Shown: piece by piece, positions 36,159 to 46,862 of the stretch | How positions within the stretch are numbered: position 1 is the stretch's first letter | Layout of the letters: each line of letters opens with the position of its first letter | Assembly (NCBI GenBank): GCA_902595195.1 | Contig: CACJPC010000004.1 | Span: 1 to 60,581 of the forward strand | Direction: 5' to 3' | DNA length: 60,581 nt | From: an uncultured Candidatus Actinomarina sp. | Lineage (GTDB): Bacteria > Actinomycetota > Acidimicrobiia > Actinomarinales > Actinomarinaceae | Translations under genes and position numbers: made by a program | Notes under the pieces: generated by a model | Databases searched by the model: none | What the model saw: only the letters and a program-made list of their open reading frames with translations | Told to the model about the DNA's origin: nothing

Positions 36159-37058
36159 ATGGTAAATATACTACAAAACAGTCCTTCAGATTTTGAAGAC
36201 ATTAAAGAATGGGATTATAAAGAATATTTCTACACATTAAATACTGAGTACGGAGATTTAAGAATTCATTATATAGATGAGGGATCAGAAAATGATAAAA
36301 CAGTACTATTACTTCATGGAGAACCTGACTGGGGTTATATCTATAGAAAATTTATTGATCCTTTAGTTGAGAATAATTTAAGGGTTATTGTTCCAGATCT
36401 TCCTGGTTTTGGTAAGTCAGACAAACTATCTGAAAGAACGGCTTACACATATGAAAAATATGTAGCGTGGATGAATGCTTGGCTACGGGATTTAAATCTA
36501 AACAACATAACTCTGTTTGGACAAGACTGGGGTGGATTAATCGGCTTAAGACTTGTTGTAGAAAACCAAGATAAATTTGATAGTGTAGTTTTAAGTAATA
36601 CTGGACTACCAACAGGTGATGTACCACCGGGTGAAGCATTTGAAAGCTGGAAAAGTTACTCCCAGACAGTAGAAAATTTCCATGCTGGAGGAATTGTAAA
36701 AGGTGGTACCGTCAACGGTCTAGAGCAATATGTAATCGATGCTTATAACGCACCGTTTCCAGATGAGTCATATAAAGAAGCTGCAAGACAGTTTCCAATG
36801 TTAGTACCTGTTACACCAGATGATCCAAGTTCAGAAATTAACAGAAACGCATGGAAAGAATTAAAAAAATGGGACAAACCTTTTTTATGTGTTTTTAGTG
36901 AACAAGATCATGTATTCAAAGGTGTTGATAAAGCATTTACTAAAAATGTTCCCGGTTGTGAAAATCAACCGCACAAGACTATTCAAGGTGGACATTTTGT
37001 CCAAGAAGATAACCCAGAAGACTGTATTGAAGCAATATTAACTGTTGCTAAGAACTAA
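36159..37058 (+). CDS. Haloalkane dehalogenase (HLD-I/DhlA-like)
   Basis: LLLHGEPDWGYIYRKF, LPGFGKSDK, GQDWGGLIGL, GGHFVQEDNP. Confidence 0.85.
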   Translation: MVNILQNSPSDFEDIKEWDYKEYFYTLNTEYGDLRIHYIDEGSENDKTVLLLHGEPDWGYIYRKFIDPLVENNLRVIVPDLPGFGKSDKLSERTAYTYEKYVAWMNAWLRDLNLNNITLFGQDWGGLIGLRLVVENQDKFDSVVLSNTGLPTGDVPPGEAFESWKSYSQTVENFHAGGIVKGGTVNGLEQYVIDAYNAPFPDESYKEAARQFPMLVPVTPDDPSSEINRNAWKELKKWDKPFLCVFSEQDHVFKGVDKAFTKNVPGCENQPHKTIQGGHFVQEDNPEDCIEAILTVAKN

Positions 37059-37746
37059 TCTTTGCCTTGCCCCAGTAGTTGTAACCAAGAAATTTTTGAG
37101 TTCCAGGAAGATATATATTATTTAAATCAAGAAATTGAAAACCACTATCTGAAATTAATTGTTCAATATTTCTGTTAGTGTGGCAACCGCCAGCTATTTT
37201 AGGATAAAAGAAGTCAGTTATATTTTGTATAAATGAAACTCTTTTGTTGGGCGATAATCCATGTTCACTAAATATAAATACACCGTCATCCTTTAAAACT
37301 CTTTTAATTTCATGCAGAGTTTTTTGCGGTTCTGGAATAGAACATAATGCATAAGTACTTACTACAGTATCAATAGAATCACTTTCTACTGATAAACTAC
37401 TTGCAGATTCAATTAAGAATTCAACATTTAAGTTATTCTTCTTTGCTCGTTTTTGAGCAATTTGATTTAGTTCTTCTGACGGATCAATGCCTAAAATACT
37501 TGTTACTTTTTGATTATCATAATGTTTTAGATTTGATCCAGGTCCTATTCCTATCTCTAAGACTTTACCGCTTGCTTCAGGAATAACCTTTTTTCTTTGG
37601 TAGTCTATCGGCCTTGAATTGCATGTTAAGTTGAGAACATAAGGCAGTATCTTTTTCTCATAGAATGATTTACTTATTAATCGAATAAGAGGAAATACAA
37701 TAAATAAAGAAATATTTGAAATCAATAAGTAGATATATTTCTTCAC
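37048..37746 (-). CDS. Class I SAM-dependent methyltransferase
   Basis: VLEIGIGPGSNLKHYD; VVSTYALCSIPEPQKTLHEIKRVLK. Confidence 0.9.
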   Translation of the reverse strand: MKKYIYLLISNISLFIVFPLIRLISKSFYEKKILPYVLNLTCNSRPIDYQRKKVIPEASGKVLEIGIGPGSNLKHYDNQKVTSILGIDPSEELNQIAQKRAKKNNLNVEFLIESASSLSVESDSIDTVVSTYALCSIPEPQKTLHEIKRVLKDDGVFIFSEHGLSPNKRVSFIQNITDFFYPKIAGGCHTNRNIEQLISDSGFQFLDLNNIYLPGTQKFLGYNYWGKAKISS

Positions 37747-37750
37747 CTAC

Positions 37751-38260
37751 TTATTCGTGCCCTCCTCGGGGAACTCCCCCGTACTTCATGCGTGTATCCC
37801 CCATGTACGCTACTCTTTCTTCAGGTGTTAATGTTTTACAATTAATGATTTCACCAACAAACAAAGTATGGGTGCCAAAATCTATTTTTTGTTCGGTTTT
37901 AAGTTCTAACCAAACAGTTGCATTATCAAATATTGGAACTGAATTTTCAGTTAAAGTGACTGGCTCTTTATTTAAATAGCCTTCTGAATATTCTGCAGGC
38001 TTAGAAAATTTAACAAAAACTTTTGTGTACTCAGGTGAAAACATGTTGATAGTAAAAAAATCACTTTGATTCATTAAATTAAAAGTAACACTTTTATTAT
38101 CTATACCTACACCGATCAATGGTGGGTCCATACTAACTTGGGTTATCCAACTTGCAGTCATACCATTGAACTCTCCATTAGCGTGACTTCCAATTATGCC
38201 TAGTGGACTAGGAATCTTCCAAGTTGCTACATTAATACTTTCTGGTGTCAGATCATCCAT
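37751..38260 (-). CDS. Flavin reductase-like FMN-binding protein
   Basis: GIIGSHANGEFNGMTASWITQVSMDPPLIGVGID. Confidence 0.85.
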   Translation of the reverse strand: MDDLTPESINVATWKIPSPLGIIGSHANGEFNGMTASWITQVSMDPPLIGVGIDNKSVTFNLMNQSDFFTINMFSPEYTKVFVKFSKPAEYSEGYLNKEPVTLTENSVPIFDNATVWLELKTEQKIDFGTHTLFVGEIINCKTLTPEERVAYMGDTRMKYGGVPRGGHE

Positions 38261-39301
38261 TTAAAAACAACTTTTAATAAATTTTATAGTTTCTATATCT
38301 AACGGGATTGCTATAGACAGTTCAGTAACGTTACAGTTCTTCCAGTCTTCAAGCTTTTCTTTTATTCGTTCTTTAGAACCAACAAGGGTTAAGTCATCAA
38401 GCAATTCATCAGGAAAAATTGATTCTGCTTCTGCTTTTTCACCTTTTAGATACAATTCCTGAATCTGTGTAGCGATTTCCTCATAGCCATATTCACACAT
38501 CAAATTAAAATAAAAGTTTTTATCTTTTGCTCCCATACCACCAACATACAGTGTGTAATTATTTCTAGCAGGTGCGAGATATGCATCCCTTTCTGATTCA
38601 TCACAAACTTTTGCAAATACTGGAGCTGATATTTGAAATTTTTCTTTTTTGTTTGCATCACCTGATTTTTCAAAACCTTTTTCTAAAAATTGATTAAAAA
38701 ATTTATCCCCAAGGGTTGGTGAATACATGAAAGGAAGCCACCCATCTGCAATCTCAGCTGTTAGTTCAATATTTTTTGGGCCAATAGCTGCAAGATATAT
38801 TGGAATGACGCTTCTTAAAGGTTGCTCAATCAGCTTTAATGGCTTTCCTAAACCAGAAGCATCATCTCCATTGTATGGTAAGTTGTAATACTCTCCTTCA
38901 AAAGATGTTTTACCTTCTCTTCGTAATATATCTCTAACTATTTGAACATATTCTCTTGTCTTCTTTAATGGTTTACCATAAGCGACACCATGCCAACCTT
39001 CAACAACTTGAGGACCTGAGACCCCAATCCCTAGTCTAAACCTGCCACCTGAGAGTTTATCTAAAGTAGCTGCTGTCATTGCAGTCATTGCAGGAGACCT
39101 ACCAGGAATTTGCATGATGCCAGAACCTAGGTTTATATTTTCTGTTAATGCAGCAAAATATGAAAGTGGGGTGACTGCATCATAACCATAAGCTTCAGCT
39201 GTCCAGATGCAAGATATCCCTATTTCATCTAATTCTTTAATTAAGGATTTTTCACTCGATATATGAGGTCCAAAATACCCAACATTTACACTTACTTCCA
39301 T
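38261..39301 (-). CDS. LLM class (F420-dependent) oxidoreductase
   Basis: WTAEAYGYDAVTPLSYFAA, NINLGSGIMQIPGRSPAMTAMTAATLDKLSGGRFRLGIGVSGP. Confidence 0.92.
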   Translation of the reverse strand: MEVSVNVGYFGPHISSEKSLIKELDEIGISCIWTAEAYGYDAVTPLSYFAALTENINLGSGIMQIPGRSPAMTAMTAATLDKLSGGRFRLGIGVSGPQVVEGWHGVAYGKPLKKTREYVQIVRDILRREGKTSFEGEYYNLPYNGDDASGLGKPLKLIEQPLRSVIPIYLAAIGPKNIELTAEIADGWLPFMYSPTLGDKFFNQFLEKGFEKSGDANKKEKFQISAPVFAKVCDESERDAYLAPARNNYTLYVGGMGAKDKNFYFNLMCEYGYEEIATQIQELYLKGEKAEAESIFPDELLDDLTLVGSKERIKEKLEDWKNCNVTELSIAIPLDIETIKFIKSCF

Positions 39302-39313
39302 ATTTATAGGATA

Positions 39314-39826
39314 CTATAAATCTACTTCAATAAATTCATCATGAGTTATCAAAATGTGCATTTTGATATCATGACTTTCAGATGGAATTTCATTTACTAA
39401 ATGATCTTTATCTGTAATACCAATAAATGTTGCATTTAAATGTCGAGATAAAAGCTGATCATATATACCCCTACCCCTGCCAAGCCTAGTACCTTTTTTA
39501 TCAAAACCTATTCCAGGAACTAGAAAAATATCTACTTTATCAATTATTTTTAAATTAATAGGCTGAAAAACATTAAAGATGTTTTTCTCGAGTGGGCCCT
39601 CATAAATGCATATTTGCATTTCCCCTTCTTGATGGCATGTAGTTGCTAAAACTGACTGACCCTTCAGATGCATATTTATGTTGAGCTCATTTTCAAGAGG
39701 AATATAAGTACAGACAAACTTATCTTTGATTACATTTTGTAGGTTATCAATAACCATCTGAGAATAATCAGCATTGACCATTGAAATTTTTTTTAGTTTC
39801 GTTCTTAATTCAATTTTTTCTAACAT
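39314..39826 (-). CDS. 5-formyltetrahydrofolate cyclo-ligase
   Basis: LVPGIGFDKKGTRLGRGRGIYDQLL. Confidence 0.88.
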   Translation of the reverse strand: MLEKIELRTKLKKISMVNADYSQMVIDNLQNVIKDKFVCTYIPLENELNINMHLKGQSVLATTCHQEGEMQICIYEGPLEKNIFNVFQPINLKIIDKVDIFLVPGIGFDKKGTRLGRGRGIYDQLLSRHLNATFIGITDKDHLVNEIPSESHDIKMHILITHDEFIEVDL

Positions 39827-39864
39827 AATTTATTATCTAGATAGTTCTACATTACACTTACAAC

Positions 39865-40596
39865 ATGTTGAAGAACAAATTACTTACATGGTTCAATTTA
39901 TTAATCATGGGTATTTACACAATTCCGGTTGCCTACTCAATTTGGTTTGTAGGTCTTTTTAATAAATTTACAAAAGCTAAATACTATATAGCTCAAAGCT
40001 GGACGATTCCTTGGATGTGGGCTGCAAGATCGAAAGTAACATTGATTAAAAATTACGACTATAAAAAAAATCAACCATATGTCGTGATATCAAATCACTT
40101 ATCTAATTTAGATCCAATGATGCAATTTAGATATCTTAAAATAAAGTGGGTGTTTATGGCTAAAAAAGAAGTGTACAAACTCCCCTTCTTTAGGACAGCA
40201 GCAAAATCATTTAATTTTATTAAGGTTGACAGATCAGACAAAAATGATCGTAAAAGCATAAATGAACAAGCAAAAGTGCTATTTAAAAATGGTTGGTCTC
40301 TGATGGTTTATCCGCAAGGCACTAGAGCTAAAGCAGATAATTTTTTACCATTTAAAAGTGGTGCATTCCATATAGCTCTAGATAACAATATACCAATACT
40401 CCCAGTTGTAATTGCAGGAACAGGCGACATATGGCCAAGAGGTAGTAAGTTCATGAAAAGCGGTAAAGCTATCATCAATACTTTAGAACCAATTGATGTT
40501 TCACAATATTCAAAAGAATCAATTGATCAACTAGTATTAGATACTCAAGAGAGAATGTCAAAAGTATATAAAGAATTAACTGCTTCGATAAAATAA
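39865..40596 (+). CDS. plsC: 1-acyl-sn-glycerol-3-phosphate acyltransferase
   Basis: ISNHLSNLDPMM (NHxxxxD-like), VYPQGTRAKA. Confidence 0.88.
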   Translation: MLKNKLLTWFNLLIMGIYTIPVAYSIWFVGLFNKFTKAKYYIAQSWTIPWMWAARSKVTLIKNYDYKKNQPYVVISNHLSNLDPMMQFRYLKIKWVFMAKKEVYKLPFFRTAAKSFNFIKVDRSDKNDRKSINEQAKVLFKNGWSLMVYPQGTRAKADNFLPFKSGAFHIALDNNIPILPVVIAGTGDIWPRGSKFMKSGKAIINTLEPIDVSQYSKESIDQLVLDTQERMSKVYKELTASIK

Positions 40597-40617
40597 TTAA
40601 AAACTTACAATAAAATT

Positions 40618-41133
40618 ATGAACATTATCATTGCTGCATTATCAATATTTTTACTTAGATTATTAGATCAAACACTGGGAACTCTTAGGTTGCTGTATGT
40701 CAATAAAGGTAAGCCAGGTTTAGGTGCAATTCTAGGGTTTGTTGAATCAGCAATTTGGGTTGTTGCAATTTCAAGAGTTATTCAAGATCTAAATGATCCA
40801 CTTTTAATTTTTGGTTATGCACTAGGGTTTGCTGCAGGAACTATTGTTGGATCTTATATAGAATCATCAATAGCTATTGGTGATGTAGTCGTAAGAATAT
40901 TCACTTCCGAAACAGATGAAAGTGTGAAATTATCTAATGAATTAAGAGATGCTGGTTTTGGCGTAACAGTAATTAATGGAGAAGGAATGCAAGGTGAAGT
41001 TGCTATATTGTGGTGCGTTACACCTAGAAAAAAACTTAAAAAAGTTATTAATTTAGTTGAAAAAGTTTGCCCAGAAGCATACCTAACAACAGAACCTACA
41101 AGTCCGACAAAATTAACTGGAAATAGAAAGTAG
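40618..41133 (+). CDS. UPF0316/DUF2179-family membrane protein
   Basis: DQTLGTLRLLYVNKGKPGLGAILGFVESAIWVVAISRVIQ. Confidence 0.8.
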   Translation: MNIIIAALSIFLLRLLDQTLGTLRLLYVNKGKPGLGAILGFVESAIWVVAISRVIQDLNDPLLIFGYALGFAAGTIVGSYIESSIAIGDVVVRIFTSETDESVKLSNELRDAGFGVTVINGEGMQGEVAILWCVTPRKKLKKVINLVEKVCPEAYLTTEPTSPTKLTGNRK

Positions 41134-41134
41134 C

Positions 41135-43441
41135 TTAAAGCCCTTTTTCAAATTCATCCTCAAATGAAACTCTTTTTCGATTTGAAGACTTACCACCATT
41201 TTTAGGCTTTCTCTCACCTCTGTTATTTCTATTATTTGATTTGTTTCTTGGAGGCCTTCGATCATTAGATTTATTATTCCCATCACCTACAGCATCATCA
41301 GGAACTTCAAGATCTTCAACTGGTGAAAGACTTACTTTACCATTTTCAATGGAATCTACTTTGACTTTTACCTTATCTCCTACTGAAACAACAGCTTCTG
41401 TATTATTAACACGTTTTGATGAATGAAATTTTGACACATGTAATAGTCCATCTCTACCTGGCAATATATTTACAAAAGCACCATAAGTAGCAACGCTAAC
41501 AATTTCACCATCGTATTCAGCACCAACTTCAGCTTCTGGAGGATCAATAATCATCATTACCATTTCTTTACCAGCAGCTATAGCTTCTTCTTCTGTTGAA
41601 CCTAAAGTTAAAATACCATCATCATCAATTTCTACAGAACATCCTGTTTCTTCTTCAATTTTCTTGATATTCTTTCCCTTTGGACCGATAACTTCACCAA
41701 TTTTATCTTTTGGTAATTCAATAGTTTCAAGTCTTGGTGCATTACCAGAAAGACTTTCTGCAGGTTCAGCAATTGTATCCTCCATAATGTCAAGTATATG
41801 ATGTCTCGCATCCATAGCTTGATTTAATGCTTTTCTTAATACATCTGCAGGGAGACCTTCAATTTTCATATCTAATTGCAATGCAGTTATCACATTTCTT
41901 GTTCCTGCAACCTTAAAATCCATATCTCCAAGAGCATCTTCCGCACCCAATATATCCGTAAGTGTAACGTAGGTGTCATCTTTAGAAATTAATCCCATAG
42001 CAATACCTGCAACATGTTCTCTGATAGGAACACCTGCAGCCATTAGCGACAAGCTAGATGCACATACAGAAGCTTGAGAAGTAGATCCATTGGATGAAAT
42101 TGCTTCACTTACAACTCTTATGGTGTATGGAAAGTCAACTTTTGGTGGAACAACAGGTACTAATGCTTTCTCGGCTAATGCACCGTGTCCAATCTCTCTC
42201 CTCTTTGGACCTCTCATTGGATAAGCTTCTCCAGTTGAATATGGAGGGAAATTATAATGATGCATATATCTTTTTGATGTGACTGTATCAATAGTATCTA
42301 GCATTTGTTCAAGCCTTGACATACCTAAAGTTGTAACATTCAAAACCTGTGTTTCTCCTCTTAAAAATAATGAAGAACCATGAACAGTTGGAAGTAAGTT
42401 TATCTCAGCAGATATATTTCTAATATCAGTTGGGGTTCTTCCGTCTAATCTAGCACCACCACTTAAAACTCTATCCCTAACTGTGTTTTTAACGATCGAC
42501 TTAAAAGCTAATTTAATTGCTTTAGTATTGTCATCTTCTTCATCTAAGAACTTCTCTACAGCTTGCTCTTGAAGCTCACTTTGTTTTTCACTTCTTTCAG
42601 CTCTATCTGTTATAGCCATTGCTGTTTCAATATCTGAGCCAAAAGCTTCACTAATTTGTGACTTTAGTTCTTCAGAGTAATCTTCAATAATAGGCCAGTC
42701 GATCACAGGTACATCTCTCTTAGCAACTAATTCTTTTTGAGCTTCTATTAATTTCGAAATAAATTCCTTAGACATATCAATACCATCTGCAACAATATTT
42801 TCTGAAGGTGCAGCACTGCCTTCATCAATTTTGGCAAAGGCATTGTCTGTTGCACCTGCTTCAACCATTACGATGTCTATTTCACCTTTAGGATTTAAAC
42901 TTCCTGCGACAACCATATCGAATACTGAATCTTCCAATTCAGAATTTGTAGCCTGAACTACCCAGTTGTCATTGATTAAAGACATTCTTACTGCTCCAAC
43001 TGCTGACTCAAGTGGAACTCCTGCAAGTTGTAGACCTAATGATGCAGCATTAAGCGCTAAAATATCGTATTCATTTTCATTATCAACACTCAAAACTGTT
43101 GCGATAATTTGGGTTTCACATCTAAATCCATCTTTAAAGGAAGGTCGAAGTGGTCTGTCTATTAGACGACATGCTAATATAGCTTTCTCTGTTTGCCTTC
43201 CCTCTCTTCTGAAAAATCCTCCAGGAATTTTTCCAGCGGAATACATTCTCTCTTCTACATCTACTGTCAAAGGAAAAAAATCAATTCCATCTCTAACACT
43301 TTTATTAGCAACTGTTGTGACTAAAACTGTTGTGTCACCTGAAGTAACTACTACTGAACCAGGTGCTTGCAGAGCTAATTTACCTGTTTCAAATCCAATC
43401 TCTGCTTTACCAATATCAACTTTTACATTATCAATCGACAT
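41135..43441 (-). CDS. pnp: Polyribonucleotide nucleotidyltransferase
   Basis: Two RNase PH domains, KH (IGPKGKNIKKIEEETG) and S1 domains. Confidence 0.97.
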   Translation of the reverse strand: MSIDNVKVDIGKAEIGFETGKLALQAPGSVVVTSGDTTVLVTTVANKSVRDGIDFFPLTVDVEERMYSAGKIPGGFFRREGRQTEKAILACRLIDRPLRPSFKDGFRCETQIIATVLSVDNENEYDILALNAASLGLQLAGVPLESAVGAVRMSLINDNWVVQATNSELEDSVFDMVVAGSLNPKGEIDIVMVEAGATDNAFAKIDEGSAAPSENIVADGIDMSKEFISKLIEAQKELVAKRDVPVIDWPIIEDYSEELKSQISEAFGSDIETAMAITDRAERSEKQSELQEQAVEKFLDEEDDNTKAIKLAFKSIVKNTVRDRVLSGGARLDGRTPTDIRNISAEINLLPTVHGSSLFLRGETQVLNVTTLGMSRLEQMLDTIDTVTSKRYMHHYNFPPYSTGEAYPMRGPKRREIGHGALAEKALVPVVPPKVDFPYTIRVVSEAISSNGSTSQASVCASSLSLMAAGVPIREHVAGIAMGLISKDDTYVTLTDILGAEDALGDMDFKVAGTRNVITALQLDMKIEGLPADVLRKALNQAMDARHHILDIMEDTIAEPAESLSGNAPRLETIELPKDKIGEVIGPKGKNIKKIEEETGCSVEIDDDGILTLGSTEEEAIAAGKEMVMMIIDPPEAEVGAEYDGEIVSVATYGAFVNILPGRDGLLHVSKFHSSKRVNNTEAVVSVGDKVKVKVDSIENGKVSLSPVEDLEVPDDAVGDGNNKSNDRRPPRNKSNNRNNRGERKPKNGGKSSNRKRVSFEDEFEKGL

Positions 43442-43466
43442 ATAACCTCTTTCTTGACCAAGGTTA

Positions 43467-43501
43467 TTAATTGTCAGCTTTCAATAAAAGCTCTCAATTA
43501 A
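43467..43501 (-). promoter_or_regulatory. rpsO-pnp intercistronic stem-loop
   Basis: TTAATTG-(GA mismatches)-AGCTTT-loop-AAAGCT-CAATTAA. Confidence 0.65.
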
Positions 43502-43519
43502 CAACGCAAGGTCTATTTT

Positions 43520-43777
43520 TTATCTTCTTAAGCCAAGTTTTTCTATAATATCACGATATCTTTGAACATCCTGGTTTTGTAAATATTGAAGAAGTCTTTT
43601 TCTTTTACCAACAAGCATTAATAATCCTCTTCTTGTGTGGTGGTCTTTTTTATGTGTTTTCAAATGATCTGTTAAATGATCGATTCTATTACTCAATAAA
43701 GCAACCTGAACTTCAGCAGAACCAGTATCTGTATCGGATTTACCGTATTCTTTTATAATTTCTTGCTTTGTTTTCAT
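43520..43777 (-). CDS. rpsO: 30S ribosomal protein S15
   Basis: [45 protein letters not shown]. Confidence 0.97.
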   Translation of the reverse strand: MKTKQEIIKEYGKSDTDTGSAEVQVALLSNRIDHLTDHLKTHKKDHHTRRGLLMLVGKRKRLLQYLQNQDVQRYRDIIEKLGLRR

Positions 43778-43819
43778 TCGAGATAATAATAGTAGCTGCT
43801 ATATCTAATGTGAGATTAT

Positions 43820-44713
43820 TTAATTTTTATTAATATCTTCAATATCTTTTGATATTTGTTGAGTTAATTCATCAATACTTGAGAATTTTATTTCATCTCT
43901 TATAAATTTTTTAAAATGTACAGTTAAATCAGCACCGTAAATATCGTCATTAAAATCAAAAATATGTACTTCTAAACTTTTCTTGGCACCTTCAGATACA
44001 GTAGGTTTATATCCAATATTCATAATTCCTTGATAAAGATTGCCATTTAAGAGCACTTCTACTTTGTATACGCCATTTTTAGGTATTTGAATATTCTTAT
44101 CAATGTTCAAATTTGCAGTAGGAAATCCAATCTGAGAACCTCTTTGATCACCTTTGATAACGGTACCGCTTAATGAATATTCATAACCCAAAGCTTCATT
44201 AGCCTGTTCAACAAAACCTTCACTCAAAAATGACTTAATTAAGGTTGAAGATATTTTTTCATTGTTGTGCTCATAATCTTCAATAGTATGTACAGAATCT
44301 TCCCCAAAGTATTTGACTAAGTAATCTACATCACCCTCACGGTTTGCACCAAATTTAAAATCATTACCTACATAAATATTTTTAGCTTTCATATTGTTTT
44401 GTAACATCTCGCAAAAAGTTTTAGGTGAAAACTTCATTACATGTTCAAAATTAATAAAAAGTAAATTACTAGGTTCAAATTTCTTGAATAATTCAATCTT
44501 CTCATTATTGGTTGTAAGTAACATATGTTCATTATTGAAGTATTTTTTTGGAAGTGTATCAAAAGTAACTATTTGAAATAAATTACTTGATTCTTTTGTA
44601 TATTTTAATAGTTCCTGATGACCTAAATGTACCCCATCAAATCCACCGATACACACAGCTGGAATATCATCATCAATATAATTGTCGGAAGTAAAATTTT
44701 CATATATTCTCAT
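43820..44713 (-). CDS. ribF: Riboflavin kinase/FAD synthetase
   Basis: CIGGFDGVHLGHQELL; GDQRGSQIGFPTANL. Confidence 0.93.
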   Translation of the reverse strand: MRIYENFTSDNYIDDDIPAVCIGGFDGVHLGHQELLKYTKESSNLFQIVTFDTLPKKYFNNEHMLLTTNNEKIELFKKFEPSNLLFINFEHVMKFSPKTFCEMLQNNMKAKNIYVGNDFKFGANREGDVDYLVKYFGEDSVHTIEDYEHNNEKISSTLIKSFLSEGFVEQANEALGYEYSLSGTVIKGDQRGSQIGFPTANLNIDKNIQIPKNGVYKVEVLLNGNLYQGIMNIGYKPTVSEGAKKSLEVHIFDFNDDIYGADLTVHFKKFIRDEIKFSSIDELTQQISKDIEDINKN

Positions 44714-45591
44714 ACGAGTACTTTATCTGGTTTGTAATATTTCTCATTAAAAGGTTTATAAATTGCCACAATATTGTTCTCGATAGATATTATATAATTT
44801 TCTTCATTTGAAAACATATTTCTAGGTAGAAGTTGACCATTCCTTATTGTTTCAATCATTTCAACATCTAGATCAATTTTGGGTAAATTTATAACCTCTG
44901 CCCAATCTAATGACATTATTGTTGAATTATGATTTAATGATTCAACATTTGTATTTAGACTTTTATGATTAATATTTAAACTACCAATAGCTGTTCTTGT
45001 GAGAGTTTCTACTATTGCATGAGTATTTACGTATTCACCTAATTGTTGAACAATACTTCTGATATATGTTCCCTTACTTACTGTTATCTCAAAAATAACT
45101 TTATTTTCATTTACTTCTAACAATTCAGTACTTTCAACAAATATTGTTCTATCAGGGATTTCTACATCTTGATTTTGGCGTGCATATTTGTATAATCGTT
45201 TCCCTTTTACTTTTATTGCTGAATAAATTGGTGGAGTCTGGGTAGACTCACCAACCAAATTAGTAAGAAATTCTTGTATTTGAGTCTGTAGCTGGTGTGC
45301 ATTTATATCATCATGTTTTGTAATTTCTGAGTCTACGTCAAGAGTTGGAGAAGAGTAGCCCAGCATTGCAATTACTTTATATGTTTTATTTGTGTTGCTT
45401 ATGTAATCAAATAATTTTGTATAACCATTGGTAGCAAGAAGCATTAAACCGTCAGCGTTTGGATCTAAGGTGCCTGAATGGCCTACTTTTTTAAATTTAA
45501 AATTTTTTTTTAATTTGGTACACAGATCCTGAGAGGTCCATGTTTTTGGTTTGACTAGTAAATAAAAGTTAGATTTGTGAATTAATTGCAT
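44710..45591 (-). CDS. truB: tRNA pseudouridine(55) synthase
   Basis: KPKTWTSQD; KKVGHSGTLDPNADGLMLLATN. Confidence 0.93.
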   Translation of the reverse strand: MQLIHKSNFYLLVKPKTWTSQDLCTKLKKNFKFKKVGHSGTLDPNADGLMLLATNGYTKLFDYISNTNKTYKVIAMLGYSSPTLDVDSEITKHDDINAHQLQTQIQEFLTNLVGESTQTPPIYSAIKVKGKRLYKYARQNQDVEIPDRTIFVESTELLEVNENKVIFEITVSKGTYIRSIVQQLGEYVNTHAIVETLTRTAIGSLNINHKSLNTNVESLNHNSTIMSLDWAEVINLPKIDLDVEMIETIRNGQLLPRNMFSNEENYIISIENNIVAIYKPFNEKYYKPDKVLV

Positions 45592-46528
45592 TCTTTACTT
45601 TATTTTTTATTTCTTCCATACTTAAATTTGTAGAAAATCCAGAAGCTGCTTTGTGTCCTCCACCACCAAATAAAGAAGCGATCTGTTGAACATCTAATTC
45701 ATTGCGAGACCTTAAACTCCCTTTAAATGATTTATCTTGCTGTTCTTTTAGTAATAAAGCTATATTTGATTCTTTTACCAATCTAATAGAGTCAATTAAA
45801 AAGTCTGTTTCAGAGGAATCAATATTGTAATTTTGATAATCTTCTTGTAAAACATACGATACAACCAATTCTTCATCTTCATATAATTCAATCCTGTTTA
45901 ACACTTCACTTTGTAGCTTTATTGCATTCAATGGAATAGACCCGTAAATATTATCACTAATACTGGTAAGTTCAGCACCACTTAACATTAGTTTTGAGGC
46001 AATTTCAAATACTTCATTGTCTGTATTTGAATATTGAAATCTACCTGTATCTGTAATTAATCCTGTCATAAGACAGTTAGCTATATTCTTATCAATAGCT
46101 ATCTTTGCAGACAGAATTTCTCTGAACAGTACTTGTGTAGTGCTAGCAGCATTAGAGTCAATAACTTGAATATCACCAAAAGATGGATTGATGTGATGAT
46201 CTACTACAATGACTCTCGCAGAATTTAATGCTATCTCTTCTAAATCCCCAAGCCTTTCTGAGTTTCCACAATCAAAAACATAAACGTTGTCATAATTTTT
46301 TTTTGGACTATCAAGAATCAAATCAATAGGTAAATGATTTAAATTAGAAGGCACATTACCTTTCATATCAAAAGAAACGTCTGATTCTACTCCCTTACTA
46401 TCAAGTATCAATTTGAATGCTAAAGCAGAACCTAAAGCATCACCATCAGGATTGATATGACCTGTAATTAAATTAGAAGAATTTTTTAAATCTTTAAAAA
46501 GATCACTCATTGTCTTTAGTCCTATCAA
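45569..46528 (-). CDS. nrnA: DHH/DHHA1 phosphoesterase (NrnA-type)
   Basis: GHINPDGDALGSALA; VDHHINPSFG; GGGGHKAASGF. Confidence 0.9.
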   Translation of the reverse strand: MIGLKTMSDLFKDLKNSSNLITGHINPDGDALGSALAFKLILDSKGVESDVSFDMKGNVPSNLNHLPIDLILDSPKKNYDNVYVFDCGNSERLGDLEEIALNSARVIVVDHHINPSFGDIQVIDSNAASTTQVLFREILSAKIAIDKNIANCLMTGLITDTGRFQYSNTDNEVFEIASKLMLSGAELTSISDNIYGSIPLNAIKLQSEVLNRIELYEDEELVVSYVLQEDYQNYNIDSSETDFLIDSIRLVKESNIALLLKEQQDKSFKGSLRSRNELDVQQIASLFGGGGHKAASGFSTNLSMEEIKNKVKNAINSQI

Positions 46529-46853
46529 TTAGTTCGTTTATTCTTTGTACATTATTAAATGTATTATCTACTTCAAAAATAATTTTAGGAACATTTCTTG
46601 TTGTCATTTCTCTTCCCAATACTTTCTGAATCTTTATTCTATTTTTTTCGAGTGAATTTTTTAATGATCCTTCATTTCCATCTAATGTAGAAACAAAAAC
46701 CATTGATTTCTTAAGATCTGGAGATGTTGAAACATGTGTGATTGTTGCTTTATTAAGTATTGGATCAGAACTTCTTAAGAGTGCACTTGAAATGATTTTT
46801 TGAATGAGAGGATTGATTCTGTTTATTCTTCCACCACGTGTTTGATTACTCAT
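46503..46853 (-). CDS. rbfA: Ribosome-binding factor A
   Basis: RINPLIQKIISSAL...ITHVSTSPDLKKSMVFVS; operon context. Confidence 0.9.
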   Translation of the reverse strand: MSNQTRGGRINRINPLIQKIISSALLRSSDPILNKATITHVSTSPDLKKSMVFVSTLDGNEGSLKNSLEKNRIKIQKVLGREMTTRNVPKIIFEVDNTFNNVQRINELIDRTKDNE

Positions 46854-46862
46854 TGTTAGCTT

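Noticed and set aside
39865-41133. plsC plus UPF0316 gene pair as a novel system
   Set aside because: Both are common families and only loosely adjacent; no unusual motif.
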